In this document: positions 37,993 through 46,149 of the stretch, piece by piece
Numbering within the stretch: position 1 is the stretch's first letter
Layout of the letters: each line of letters opens with the position of its first letter
Assembly (NCBI RefSeq): GCF_029637605.1
Contig: NZ_CP121261.1
Span: 4,650,001 to 4,714,000, forward strand
DNA from: Achromobacter spanius
GTDB taxonomy: Bacteria > Pseudomonadota > Gammaproteobacteria > Burkholderiales > Burkholderiaceae_B
Length of the DNA: 64,000 nucleotides
Direction of reading: 5' to 3'
Made by a program: the position numbers and the translations under genes
The notes under the pieces: model-generated
What the model saw: only the letters and a program-made list of their open reading frames with translations
Told to the model about the DNA's origin: nothing
Databases searched by the model: none

Positions 37993-38030
37993 AAATAAAG
38001 TCGGTCGCGCGGAATAAAGTTGGTCGCAGC
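37993..38030 (+). repeat. Two 20-bp direct repeats just downstream of glmS
   Basis: AATAAAGTCGGTCGC and AATAAAGTTGGTCGC lie in tandem (period about 20 bp), starting about 35 bp after the glmS stop. Tandem sites of about this size with AATAAAGT cores occur in Tn7-type ends, where TnsB binds; IS21-type ends also carry repeats. No transposase gene for either is nearby, so this would be a relic. Confidence 0.5.
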
Positions 38031-38085
38031 GCCGACGTCCTTCTACTCCTTCGATCTACCGCCATATCAGCTTTTACCCCATTGC

Positions 38086-38118
38086 AAGGGCCGCGTAAGC
38101 GGCCCTTCTTCATTTTTG
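38086..38118 (+). terminator. Intrinsic terminator downstream of glmS
   Basis: AAGGGCCGC-GTAA-GCGGCCCTT followed by CTTCATTTTT. It is the first good terminator after glmS, 127 bp beyond the stop. Confidence 0.8.
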
Positions 38119-38159
38119 GCACGAGGTTCGGCTCAGCAGAAGACGTACCGACAGCCAAT

Positions 38160-38330
38160 CGCTGATACTGGGACAACCATTCAAACCGTCCTGTTGAACC
38201 GTTCAACACGGGCGTTTGCTGCGGCTTGCCCGGATGGACGCACTCGAGCTTGGTGTGCCACGCTTGGTTAACGTGGGATGGGAGCCCCTTGTACCAACTG
38301 CGTCGTCGCGCAGCACCGTGCGTCACCACC
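38160..38330 (-). pseudogene. Decayed IS3-family transposase (OrfB) C-terminal fragment
   Basis: On the minus strand three frames carry consecutive pieces of an IS3-type integrase domain: HPGKPQQ, then ARVERFNRTV, then FEWLSQYQ. Together they match the family's PGKPQQNA-x-VERFNRTVR-x-EWL block, broken by frameshifts. Only this C-terminal part remains. The rest of the glmS-38503 gap (37959-38085 and 38331-38503) has no gene I can support. Confidence 0.6.
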
Positions 38331-38503
38331 TCTGGTGAGGCATCATTGAATTGCTCCGAAATCTCAGTTCAACGCCCCGATTTGGACCGGCGCTCGCGGA
38401 TGTGCGTAAACTTCCCGTGCTTAGCGTGTAGACACCGTGGAGGCATTTGAATGGTTGTGTTCTTAAACCTCGAAGCACTTACCTCTAGGATGGAGGGTGA
38501 CAC

Positions 38504-38899
38504 ATGATCGGCTGGTGGATCATCGTATCGACAGGCAGCCCCGAGGAATGCGACCGCGCCGACCCAGAAGCGCGTCGTGCTGCCATCCTGGCGCAGTGGG
38601 AAGCAGGCGCTGGCGGCATCGGTTGGATCGAGCATTTGACGCAAGTGAGCAAGGCCGCCAAGTTCGCCGGTGGCGGCTATCCGAACCGCTATGCCGCGCG
38701 CGCTCGCGATGTGCTGCCATTGATCGAAGGCGGCGGTATCTTGCCATCCAAGGATGGCGTCTGGATCTTCGGCATCGACGAGGGCGAGGAATACGCGCAG
38801 CCTCCCGGTTGGGTAGGCAAGATCCAGGTGCATGCCGACCGTGTGGCCGCGTGTTCTCCGGATCAGCTCTTGACAATTGATGCCTGGGATCAATCCTGA
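38504..38899 (+). CDS. Hypothetical protein, 131 aa
   Basis: An open frame with a good ribosome site (GGAGGGTGAC) and a start MIGWWIIVSTGSPEECDRADPEARRAAIL. It has no signal peptide or membrane helix; the second half is acidic and aromatic (DGVWIFGIDEGEEYAQPPGWVG). I do not recognise the family. The size, acidity and location in an accessory region with T6SS and toxin genes would fit an orphan immunity protein, but this is only a suggestion. Confidence 0.6.
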   Translation: MIGWWIIVSTGSPEECDRADPEARRAAILAQWEAGAGGIGWIEHLTQVSKAAKFAGGGYPNRYAARARDVLPLIEGGGILPSKDGVWIFGIDEGEEYAQPPGWVGKIQVHADRVAACSPDQLLTIDAWDQS

Positions 38900-39020
38900 C
38901 TGTCATTTGAGGCCGCCAGGTCATAAAACGCGCAGCCCGCGCTTGGCCGGCGGCGCGTTCACAAATGTCGACCGTGTGCCCGCCGCGCGTCAGGGACCGT
39001 AAGCGTTGGCGCGCCAGGCC

Positions 39021-39225
39021 TCACGGCTCTTTGATCGAGTTCCCAGGTCGAGCTATTTCGTGAAGGAGATCATCAGGTATCCCGCGATATCTCCAACCTC
39101 CATATCGGCCGGGATGATGATGTCATCCGCGCGCACCTGCTTGCCGTCGGTTAGGCGGTACACCTCCCACCCCGGCTCGTGTGAAGCACTTCCAGCGCAA
39201 ATCTTCCGTAAGCGTCGAACTTCAT
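39021..39225 (-). pseudogene. Frameshifted small gene, DUF7661-like
   Basis: Reading the minus strand from ATG at 39225, three frames join into one product: MKFDAYGRFALEVLH, then EPGWEVYRLTDGKQVRADD and IIIPADMEVGDIAGYL, then DDLLHEIARPGNSIKEP and a stop at 39021. The composite looks like the 60-70 residue DUF7661 family. Two frameshifts, near 39178 and 39073, interrupt it. The remaining parts of 38900-39474 show no gene I can support. Confidence 0.6.
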
Positions 39226-39474
39226 GGCATCTCCACGTGGTTATGCGGTCCGTGGTTACGGTCGCTACGGGCCCCTAAGCGGCCAAACTCGGGTATCCGG
39301 GTGGTGACGCGAATGCCGGCGTTCGACCCATCGCGGTCGGTCGGACCTCGACGCCGGATGACTACCGCGCATCAAAAGTTGCCGCTCGCACATCCTCAAT
39401 TTTGGGGATGTCGCCGAAAGTCCTTCGCGCGTAGGCTGCAAGTTCAACAATCCGTCGCTAGTCAAGGAGATGGC

Positions 39475-40155
39475 ATGCAAGTCCTTCTACTAGTCGTGTC
39501 GATCATTGGATTTTTTGCATCGGACACTGCATTTGCGCAGGGGCAAGTTCCACTGGCCAACGATAAGCTCATAAGAGCTACAAACTATGTTCAGGAACTT
39601 CGCACGCGTCGAGGAAACATTGCGACAGAGGATGCAATCCTCGCTACCAAGCTTAGCTGCGACGGGCTTCGAGAACTGACAAGAGATAAAACATTTCGCC
39701 AACGTGTGTCCGACGTAGCGGCAGCTGCAGACAAATACACCGAAACCAATGCGGCCATACGGCATAGCCTCGCACGCTTTCTCGATGAGTTTCTGAGCCC
39801 TGAAGTACTAGTCCTCGAGCGAGCTGGTCTCTCCAGCACGGCCATCGGTCATATCGTAAAAGACGGCTTCGATCTCCACGCACATGCATACATCGGCAAG
39901 TATGGGCGCGGCTCCGAAGAGTATTTTTTAAGAAACTTGGATGAGTTCACGGATGAAGTCTGTCGCGCCGCAGGCCAAGCCAAGCTAATAGCAGAGAGCA
40001 AAAAAGAAGACCTGCTGTTTCGCCTTGGTGTGGGCCTCAGTGGGGCTGTTGTAGTGCTCGCCGACTTGACACTTACTCCCTCTTGGACCGGACCGCTGGC
40101 TGTACAGTCCTACTCGTTCGGTTACGCGCTTTTTGTGGGAGCTATTCTCAAGTAG
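39475..40155 (+). CDS. Hypothetical exported protein, 226 aa
   Basis: The start at 39475 has a near-perfect ribosome site (AAGGAGATGGC). A signal peptide (LLLVVSIIGFFASDTAFAQG) is followed by an alpha-helical domain with charged residues (ATNYVQELRTRRGNIATEDAILATK, then RQRVSDVAAAADKYTETNAA). A hydrophobic C-terminal stretch (LGVGLSGAVVVLADLTLTPSW, FGYALFVGAIL) may be a membrane anchor. Base composition is more AT-rich than the flanks, which suggests transfer. I recognise no family. 40156-40405 downstream holds no gene I can support. Confidence 0.65.
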   Translation: MQVLLLVVSIIGFFASDTAFAQGQVPLANDKLIRATNYVQELRTRRGNIATEDAILATKLSCDGLRELTRDKTFRQRVSDVAAAADKYTETNAAIRHSLARFLDEFLSPEVLVLERAGLSSTAIGHIVKDGFDLHAHAYIGKYGRGSEEYFLRNLDEFTDEVCRAAGQAKLIAESKKEDLLFRLGVGLSGAVVVLADLTLTPSWTGPLAVQSYSFGYALFVGAILK

Positions 40156-40405
40156 CCGGAGTACGCGCGCCTCTCAGCTCAAATGTTAATTACATGCTTC
40201 TTGATCCCACCAGCGGCGGCTCATGGCCGATAGCGGGCAGAGTGACGGCGCCAAGCGCCGTACAGGCTTCCTGATCGACCGGTTGGAGTGGCGTGATATC
40301 TGAAGATCGTACGCTGATCCGTCGATCACGACCGCTGGATGAGCCGAGCGGCGAGTGACCCATCCATTTCGCGACTAAGTCGCTGGAACACCGGAGGCAC
40401 GAACG

Positions 40406-40867
40406 TTGCGACCGATTTTATTTCTCTCTTTCAACACTTGCGAATGCCTGGCCATCGAGGTCGATACGTCGTTGCCGGGAGTGCGTGTTGTCACGGTGCT
40501 GCAACGGCTAGCTGAAATGCGTGGCCTGCCGCGATCTATTACTGTGGACAATGGGCCGGAGTTCGCCGGAAGAGCCTTGGATGCCTGGGCCTACTAATCT
40601 GGCGTAAAGCTGTCGATTATTCAGCCGGGCAAGCCAGTGGAGAAAGCTTATATCAAAAGTTTCAACGGCAAGTTCCGCGACGAATGCCCTAACGAGCACT
40701 GGTTCTTGTCCCTGCGACAGGCCAAAGACTTGATCGAAAACTGGCGGGTCGAGTACAACACCGATCGACCCCACAGTGCGCTCGGATATTTAACCCCGGC
40801 GCAATTTGCGCAGGCTAATCAGAAACAAGGTTTTTTACCCCTAGACCCTATGTCGGTGTTGTACTAA
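40406..40867 (+). pseudogene. IS3-family transposase (OrfB), truncated and inactivated
   Basis: The C-terminal half of an IS3-type DDE integrase. CLAIEVDTSLPGVRVVTVLQRL and ITVDNGPEFAGRALDAWAY give the second Asp. An in-frame TAA at 40595 replaces a codon after WAY; reading continues in the same frame with SGVKLSIIQPGKPVEKAYIK, then the terminal RVEYNTDRPHSALGYLTPAQFA. In the YIESFNGKFRDE motif the catalytic Glu is Lys (YIKSFN). The N-terminal half and OrfA are missing. The element is dead. Confidence 0.9.
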
Positions 40868-40919
40868 ATCTGTGGGCAGGTCATTCTCGTCCATTCAGTC
40901 ACAACATCATGGAGAAAGC

Positions 40920-41426
40920 ATGCCAAGATCTGTGGTCCGCATTGGCGATAGAACAAGCCATGGAGGCGTCGTCGTTACGGGAGATCAAACACTCAACGTG
41001 TTTGGCCAGGCTGCCGCCCGTAAGGGCGACATGACAACGTGCCCAAAATGTAAGGGGAGCTACCCGATTGTGGAAGGCACCCGCTCGACCGGCAGTTCGC
41101 AGTGGCTGGCGCTGGAGGGCATGCGCACGGCCTGCGGCGCGACCCTTATCGCCAGCCAGCATTTTTGGCGGGAGGCCGACGCGAGCGGCACGAGGTCAAT
41201 GGTGCCAGCCGATACCAATTCAAATGCCTACAAGGGCCGCTTTCAGGTGTTCGATGACGCCTCGCGAGAGCCACTCTCTGGCCAACGATATCGTGTGACC
41301 ACCATGGAGGGGACGCCGTTCGAAGGTGAAACGGATGCCGGTGGCTATACCGCCTGGATCGAGGCCCAATCCCCCGATATGTTGACTCTGGAACTGCTTG
41401 CTCGGAATCAGGATGAAACGTCATGA
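40920..41426 (+). CDS. PAAR-domain protein (type VI secretion spike tip)
   Basis: 168 residues. The N-terminal PAAR domain spans residues 1-85: VRIGDRTSHGGVVVTG, ARKGDMTTCPKCKG, YPIVEGTRSTG and LEGMRTACGATLIAS, including the Zn-binding His and Cys positions. The C-terminal 80 residues form a small beta domain (KGRFQVFDDASREPLSGQRYRV), a transthyretin-like extension of a type seen in other PAAR proteins. It would sharpen the VgrG spike and carry the adjoining effector. GGAGAAAGC precedes the start. The effector gene overlaps by four bases. No T6SS structural genes are in the window. Confidence 0.9.
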   Translation: MPRSVVRIGDRTSHGGVVVTGDQTLNVFGQAAARKGDMTTCPKCKGSYPIVEGTRSTGSSQWLALEGMRTACGATLIASQHFWREADASGTRSMVPADTNSNAYKGRFQVFDDASREPLSGQRYRVTTMEGTPFEGETDAGGYTAWIEAQSPDMLTLELLARNQDETS

Positions 41427-42064
41427 GTGATGGAGCTCCGACCTCCGGCGGAGGGATGTCTACTGGGGCCGGCACGACAACACCGGTAAGCTCCGGGCTG
41501 AGCCGGCTGGCGCCGCCAGACCAATCTGTATTGTGCTCGGCGATCTGCAAGTGCCAGGCGACCCCTGGTATCGGTAAGGACGGCCGCAAGCTGAATCAAG
41601 TGTGTGTATCCAGCCGCCTCAAGGAACTGGACAAGCTTCAAAGTGGGCGCAGCCCTTACAAGCCCGAGGTCAACTATGACATGACTCAGGAGCCGCCCGA
41701 GCCCATCATGGATAGCGAAGACGACACACAGCCACATAGCTGGCTGCGCGGCTGGATTGACAAGTACTGGGGCGATCCAGACAAGGGCCGGCCAACGTGG
41801 AAGCCCAACCGCGGTTATGTCCGGCGTCCCGATGTAGTGATCGTCAATGACCCGATGAACTCGCCCACTCAAGACAACATCCGGATGGTGGTGGAGATCA
41901 AATTCCCAAACGATGACCTTGGCGATGGTCAGTTAGAGGCTTACATAAGAATCGCCGGCAGTTTCGATAAAACTGTGCTGCTCGAATCTTCGGAATGCGA
42001 CTGCAACCAGGTAGAGGAGCGCGAACGCCAGGCCGAAGAGCTAGACAAGTACGCCGTACCCTGA
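41423..42064 (+). CDS. VRR-NUC-domain protein, probable T6SS nuclease effector
   Basis: 213 residues. The N-terminus is low complexity (GAPTSGGGMSTGAGTTTP). The C-terminal part has a PD-(D/E)xK core: RRPDVVIVNDP, then RMVVEIKFPNDDLGDGQLEAYIRIAG, where Asp, Glu-x-Lys and Gln-x3-Tyr correspond to the VRR-NUC catalytic set. CSAICKCQATPG adds a Cys motif. VRR-NUC DNases linked to PAAR proteins are known T6SS antibacterial effectors. The start overlaps the PAAR stop (ATGA). Toxicity is inferred from family and context. Confidence 0.82.
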   Translation: MSDGAPTSGGGMSTGAGTTTPVSSGLSRLAPPDQSVLCSAICKCQATPGIGKDGRKLNQVCVSSRLKELDKLQSGRSPYKPEVNYDMTQEPPEPIMDSEDDTQPHSWLRGWIDKYWGDPDKGRPTWKPNRGYVRRPDVVIVNDPMNSPTQDNIRMVVEIKFPNDDLGDGQLEAYIRIAGSFDKTVLLESSECDCNQVEERERQAEELDKYAVP

Positions 42065-42072
42065 GACGACCT

Positions 42073-43170
42073 ATGACAGACTTTCATCCCGACATGAGCC
42101 GCGAGGCGTTTGCCGCAGCACTTCGCGAGAACACGCAGGCGCAGCAGTTCCCCGGGGCGATGCTCATGCCCAAGAGCCGCCACGATTATGTAGGCGCGGT
42201 CATCGCCATCACAGGTACCTTGTATTTCGAAGGCGGCTATACGCAGCTTAAGCGGGAGGCAATCGCACAGTGTTTTGACGATTACCTGGCGCAGGCGGGC
42301 GATGCCCTTACATGGCTGTGGCGTGGCGAGCCCCCGTCAGGCCCGCCGTGCATGCCCTACGTCAAGGCTCCGAAAATCCGCGATTCTTTCGAAACGCTCG
42401 ACGAAGACGAAAAGCTTGACCTGCAGTACACGAGCGGCACCAAGCGCGAGGACGCCGGCCCTTATTCCTTTTATGTCAATGCCGCACCGGCTTGGGCCGC
42501 CAAAAAAACAGGCCGTCTGGATGTGTTGCGGTTCACGTTGCCCTTTGTTGATATTGTCGAGCAACCGAAAGCCTTTCAAACCTTGTTCGTCGAATTCGCT
42601 GGGCGGCTGCAAGCATTGCATGGCCATGGCGGTTTTGGTTTTGTGCTGTCCCCGTCGGAATGGAACAGTAATCAGCCCACCGAAGCCTTCGCGTCGGAGC
42701 AGGCTCGCGGCGTTGATGTGGGGGCACCAGTATTCTCCGCCATGGTGCTCAAGCCCGACACGTTCAAGACAGTGTCTTGGCTGACCGCAATCAATCGTGA
42801 CATGGTGACGCAGGCTGGCGGCTTGCACACGTTGCGCTCGGAATTGCCTCCAGACTGGTTTGCCTTCTATGACTATGGCGCTGGCATCGTCATTCAGGCT
42901 GGCAATGAACCCGACCTGGCTGCGACGGCTATCGACCCTAAGCCTCCGCAGTACGCGCTACCTAACGCAGCGCTCAAACCGCTGCGCAGTGCTGTGTTCG
43001 GGCTACACCTGGCAGCTAGTGCCGCCGGCGAACCGCGGCTGACCGGACTCAAAGGCGAAGCATGGGTTGAGCGCTTCGATGTATCTGACGAAGAGCTGCT
43101 CGACGTCAAGGCACGACTGCTGGATACGCCTCGGCTGGATATAACCCACACTCTGGACGAGCGACTGTAG
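42073..43170 (+). CDS. DUF3396-family T6SS immunity protein
   Basis: 365 residues, cytosolic, no signal peptide. It resembles DUF3396 (type VI immunity family): the N-terminal YVGAVIAITGTLYFEGGYTQL, then KIRDSFETLDEDEKLDLQYTSG and a C-terminal LRTELPPDWFAFYDYGAGIVIQAG-like region (here LRSELPPDWFAFYDYG). It begins eight bases after the nuclease gene and should neutralise it. No second effector precedes it. Confidence 0.8.
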   Translation: MTDFHPDMSREAFAAALRENTQAQQFPGAMLMPKSRHDYVGAVIAITGTLYFEGGYTQLKREAIAQCFDDYLAQAGDALTWLWRGEPPSGPPCMPYVKAPKIRDSFETLDEDEKLDLQYTSGTKREDAGPYSFYVNAAPAWAAKKTGRLDVLRFTLPFVDIVEQPKAFQTLFVEFAGRLQALHGHGGFGFVLSPSEWNSNQPTEAFASEQARGVDVGAPVFSAMVLKPDTFKTVSWLTAINRDMVTQAGGLHTLRSELPPDWFAFYDYGAGIVIQAGNEPDLAATAIDPKPPQYALPNAALKPLRSAVFGLHLAASAAGEPRLTGLKGEAWVERFDVSDEELLDVKARLLDTPRLDITHTLDERL

Positions 43171-43225
43171 CGCAGCCGGGGGACCAGCCCTGTGCATTGA
43201 AGGCGTCGCGCGCAGCGCCGCCTGG

Positions 43226-43334
43226 GCGTTTTACAACTCCTGAATAGTAAAACGCGAATACAATTCCCGCGTTGTATTGGTGATTTACAACCTATCTTGA
43301 GTATTTCAATTTTACTCAGTAGAATTTGTAAATC
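43226..43334 (+). promoter_or_regulatory. hipBA promoter with three inverted repeats
   Basis: GCGTTTTAC-N12-GTAAAACGC (43226-43255), AATACAA-N8-TTGTATT (43257-43278) and GATTTACAA ... TTGTAAATC (43282-43334) are all perfect in their arms and lie within 110 bp upstream of hipB in an AT-rich stretch. HipB proteins bind several operators and repress their own operon. The first repeat might instead end the DUF3396 transcript. Confidence 0.6.
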
Positions 43335-43356
43335 AGCAAAACAACGTGAGGCCTGT

Positions 43357-43617
43357 ATGACCGATTTCACCGTCCGTACGGCGGAGCAGCTGCCTGCACT
43401 GCTCCAGGGTTTTCGCAAACAGTCCGGCCTGACCCAAGCGGATACGGCGATGCGCCTGGGCGTCAGCCAGCAGGCCTTGTCTCATCTCGAGCGCCATGCC
43501 GACAAGGTCAGCGCCGACCGCCTGCTGGAGCTTCTGAGCATCCTGGGCGTCGAGCTCGTGCTGCGCAAGACCAGCGAATCGCCGTCGCCCAAGGCGTCGG
43601 TTGGCCCCAACTGGTGA
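43357..43617 (+). CDS. hipB: HipB-like antitoxin, XRE-family HTH
   Basis: 86 residues. A single HTH: LLQGFRKQSGLTQADTAMRLGVSQQALSHLERH, followed by RLLELLSILGVELVLRKT, the dimerising strand of HipB. The tail SPSPKASVGPNW is short. It would bind HipA and the upstream repeats. The start at 43357 has GAGG upstream; an ATG 20 codons further up lies within the operators. hipA follows after 4 bp. Confidence 0.9.
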   Translation: MTDFTVRTAEQLPALLQGFRKQSGLTQADTAMRLGVSQQALSHLERHADKVSADRLLELLSILGVELVLRKTSESPSPKASVGPNW

Positions 43618-43621
43618 GCCC

Positions 43622-44974
43622 ATGGGTCGACGCTCACACACCCGCACACTGAATCTCTGGATGAACGGCGAATTCGTCGGCACCTGGAGCGTGCAACCGC
43701 ATGTCGGAGAAGTCCTGCAGTATGCCGACGCCTGGGTGGCATCCGGACAGGGGCGCCCGCTGTCGCTGTCCCTCCCCTTCACCCCGGGCAATCCGCCGCA
43801 CCGTGGCGAAGCCGTGCGCACCTACTTCGAAAACCTGCTGCCGGACAGCAAGGAAATCCGCGAGCGCGTGGCACGTCGGTACCAGGCCGGCTCGACCAAT
43901 GCGTTCGCCTTGCTGGCTGAAGTTGGTCGGGACTGTGTCGGCGCGCTGCAGGTGGTGCCGGGCCCCGATGCGCCGGACGGCGTGCAAGAGGTGAACGCGG
44001 TTCCGATGACCGACGCCGAGATTGCCCAGCTGCTTCGCAACACCCTGGCGCCAGGCCCCCTGGGCCGGAACGCTGCCGAGGATGAAGACTTCCGCATCTC
44101 CATTGCCGGAGCACAGGAAAAGTCGGCCATGCTCTGGTACGACGGGCGGTGGTGCCGGCCGCATGGCGCGACACCGACCACTCACATCTTCAAGCTGCCA
44201 CTGGGCCTGGTCGCAAACATGAAGTTCGACATGAGCGATTCGGTCGAAAACGAGTGGCTGTGCTCCGAAATCCTGCGCGCCTACCAAATGCCTGTGGCGC
44301 GCACCGAGCCCCTGATGTTCGAGGACATGAAGGTGCTGGCGGTCGAGCGCTTCGACCGGATGTGGTGGGAGAGCCCAGAGGGCAAGCGCTGGCTCATCCG
44401 GCTGCCGCAGGAAGACATGTGCCAAGCGACGGCAACCCCGCCGCATTTGAAGTACGAGTCCGACGGCGGGCCGGGTGTGCGCCAAATCATGAAGCTGTTG
44501 GCTACGTCGCGCGCGCCTGACCGCGACCGTCGCACGTTCTTCCAGGCCCAGGTCCTCTTCTGGATGCTGCGTGCCACGGATGGCCACGCGAAGAACTTCA
44601 GCATTTTCCTGCGCCAGGGTGGCACCTACGAACTCACCCCGCTGTACGACGTACTTTCCGCTTACCCCGTCATCGGCAAGGGTGCGAAAAAGCTGTCTCC
44701 GTACGACGCCAAGATGGCCATGGCCGTGCGCTCGAAAAACCCCCACTGGGTCATGCGCGACATCCTGCGTCGGCACTGGATCGCCGTGGGCACCGAGCAT
44801 GGCGTAGTGAATCCCGACGGTAAGGGGGTGGAGCATGTCCTCGACGACCTGGTGGCGCGCACGCCCGGGGTCGTGAAGGCCGTCCGCGCGCTACTGCCGG
44901 CGGGATTCCCCATGCACGTGGCCGACTGCATCCTCAACGGCCTGCAAGAGGCCGCTGACCACCTGGCAGGTTAG
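43622..44974 (+). CDS. hipA: HipA-family serine/threonine kinase toxin
   Basis: 450 residues. N-terminal HipA_N (LNLWMNGEFVGTWSV, PPHRGEAVRTYFENLLPD) and C-terminal kinase domain. The autophosphorylation loop is ISIAGAQEKSAMLW (Ser in QEKSA); the catalytic Asp and metal ligands are in RATDGHAKNFSIF and LTPLYDVLSAYP. HipA toxins phosphorylate aminoacyl-tRNA synthetases (GltX in E. coli) and induce dormancy. All motifs look intact. It forms an operon with hipB. Confidence 0.94.
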   Translation: MGRRSHTRTLNLWMNGEFVGTWSVQPHVGEVLQYADAWVASGQGRPLSLSLPFTPGNPPHRGEAVRTYFENLLPDSKEIRERVARRYQAGSTNAFALLAEVGRDCVGALQVVPGPDAPDGVQEVNAVPMTDAEIAQLLRNTLAPGPLGRNAAEDEDFRISIAGAQEKSAMLWYDGRWCRPHGATPTTHIFKLPLGLVANMKFDMSDSVENEWLCSEILRAYQMPVARTEPLMFEDMKVLAVERFDRMWWESPEGKRWLIRLPQEDMCQATATPPHLKYESDGGPGVRQIMKLLATSRAPDRDRRTFFQAQVLFWMLRATDGHAKNFSIFLRQGGTYELTPLYDVLSAYPVIGKGAKKLSPYDAKMAMAVRSKNPHWVMRDILRRHWIAVGTEHGVVNPDGKGVEHVLDDLVARTPGVVKAVRALLPAGFPMHVADCILNGLQEAADHLAG

Positions 44975-45004
44975 CGCCAGAGGACCAGCGTCCTTTATCG
45001 CGTA

Positions 45005-45496
45005 TCAAATCACCCCGACACGGCTGGTGCCTCCTTGGGTCACGATTTGCACCCGCTGCCCCGCTGAGATGGGCACATCGGCCTCTTGGGCGATGACTCG
45101 TGTTTCGCCGTTGTCCAGCTGCACCGTTATCTCCAGCCCCGCACGGCGCGCTGAGGCATTCTCGATGGCGTTGCCGGCTGCCGCGCCGCCGATCAGGCCT
45201 CCGACGGTGGTCAGGCGCCTGCCGGATCCACCGCCGATGGCGTTACCGGCCACCGCGCCAAGCGCGCCGCCAGCAATCAATCCCGCGCCGGAACTGCCGG
45301 ACGACTGGATGGTGATGCCTCGTACGGCGACCACCGTGCCTAACACGACAGTCTGCGCGCGTTGGGCCTGGTCGAAGGTGTAGACGCGCGACGACGCGCT
45401 TTGTTGGGCGCAGCCTCCCAGGGCCATCGCCGCCGCGCCGGCCAGCAGCGCGAATCGCAGGCGTCGACTGCGCGTCAGATTAATGCGTAGGTTCAT
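45005..45496 (-). CDS. SlyB-like glycine-zipper outer-membrane lipoprotein
   Basis: 163 residues. The lipobox is MALGGC after a basic start. SSRVYTFDQAQRAQTVVLGTVVAVRGI and the glycine zipper (GALGAVAGNAIGGGSG, GGLIGGAAAGNAIE) are typical of the Pcp/SlyB family, ending in a beta part with DNGETRVIAQEADVPISAGQ. It probably stabilises the outer membrane. It lies after the accessory region; 49 bp separate it from the next lipoprotein gene on the same strand. Confidence 0.9.
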   Translation of the reverse strand: MNLRINLTRSRRLRFALLAGAAAMALGGCAQQSASSRVYTFDQAQRAQTVVLGTVVAVRGITIQSSGSSGAGLIAGGALGAVAGNAIGGGSGRRLTTVGGLIGGAAAGNAIENASARRAGLEITVQLDNGETRVIAQEADVPISAGQRVQIVTQGGTSRVGVI

Positions 45497-45545
45497 GATC
45501 AGTCCTCGAAAGATACGAAATTGAGACGGGTGTACTGAAAGCGGC

Positions 45546-46025
<480 letters not shown>

Positions 46026-46149
46026 GAACAGTCCTCCTTAAGAACAAAAGGCCGTCCCAGCCGGCAAGGCCGCCGGAACGCCGGTCACCGCAAACCACGA
46101 CATCGCGGTCGCGCGAGTGCGCAGGGATGTGCGGCCGCCACCTGGCGGC

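Noticed and set aside
37886..38329. A 147-residue minus-strand frame crossing the end of glmS
   Set aside because: Its second half is the antisense of glmS and its first half is one frame of a frameshifted transposase relic; it is not a gene.
40406..40597. A separate 63-residue protein
   Set aside because: It is the first part of the IS3 transposase fragment, which continues in the same frame after a premature stop.
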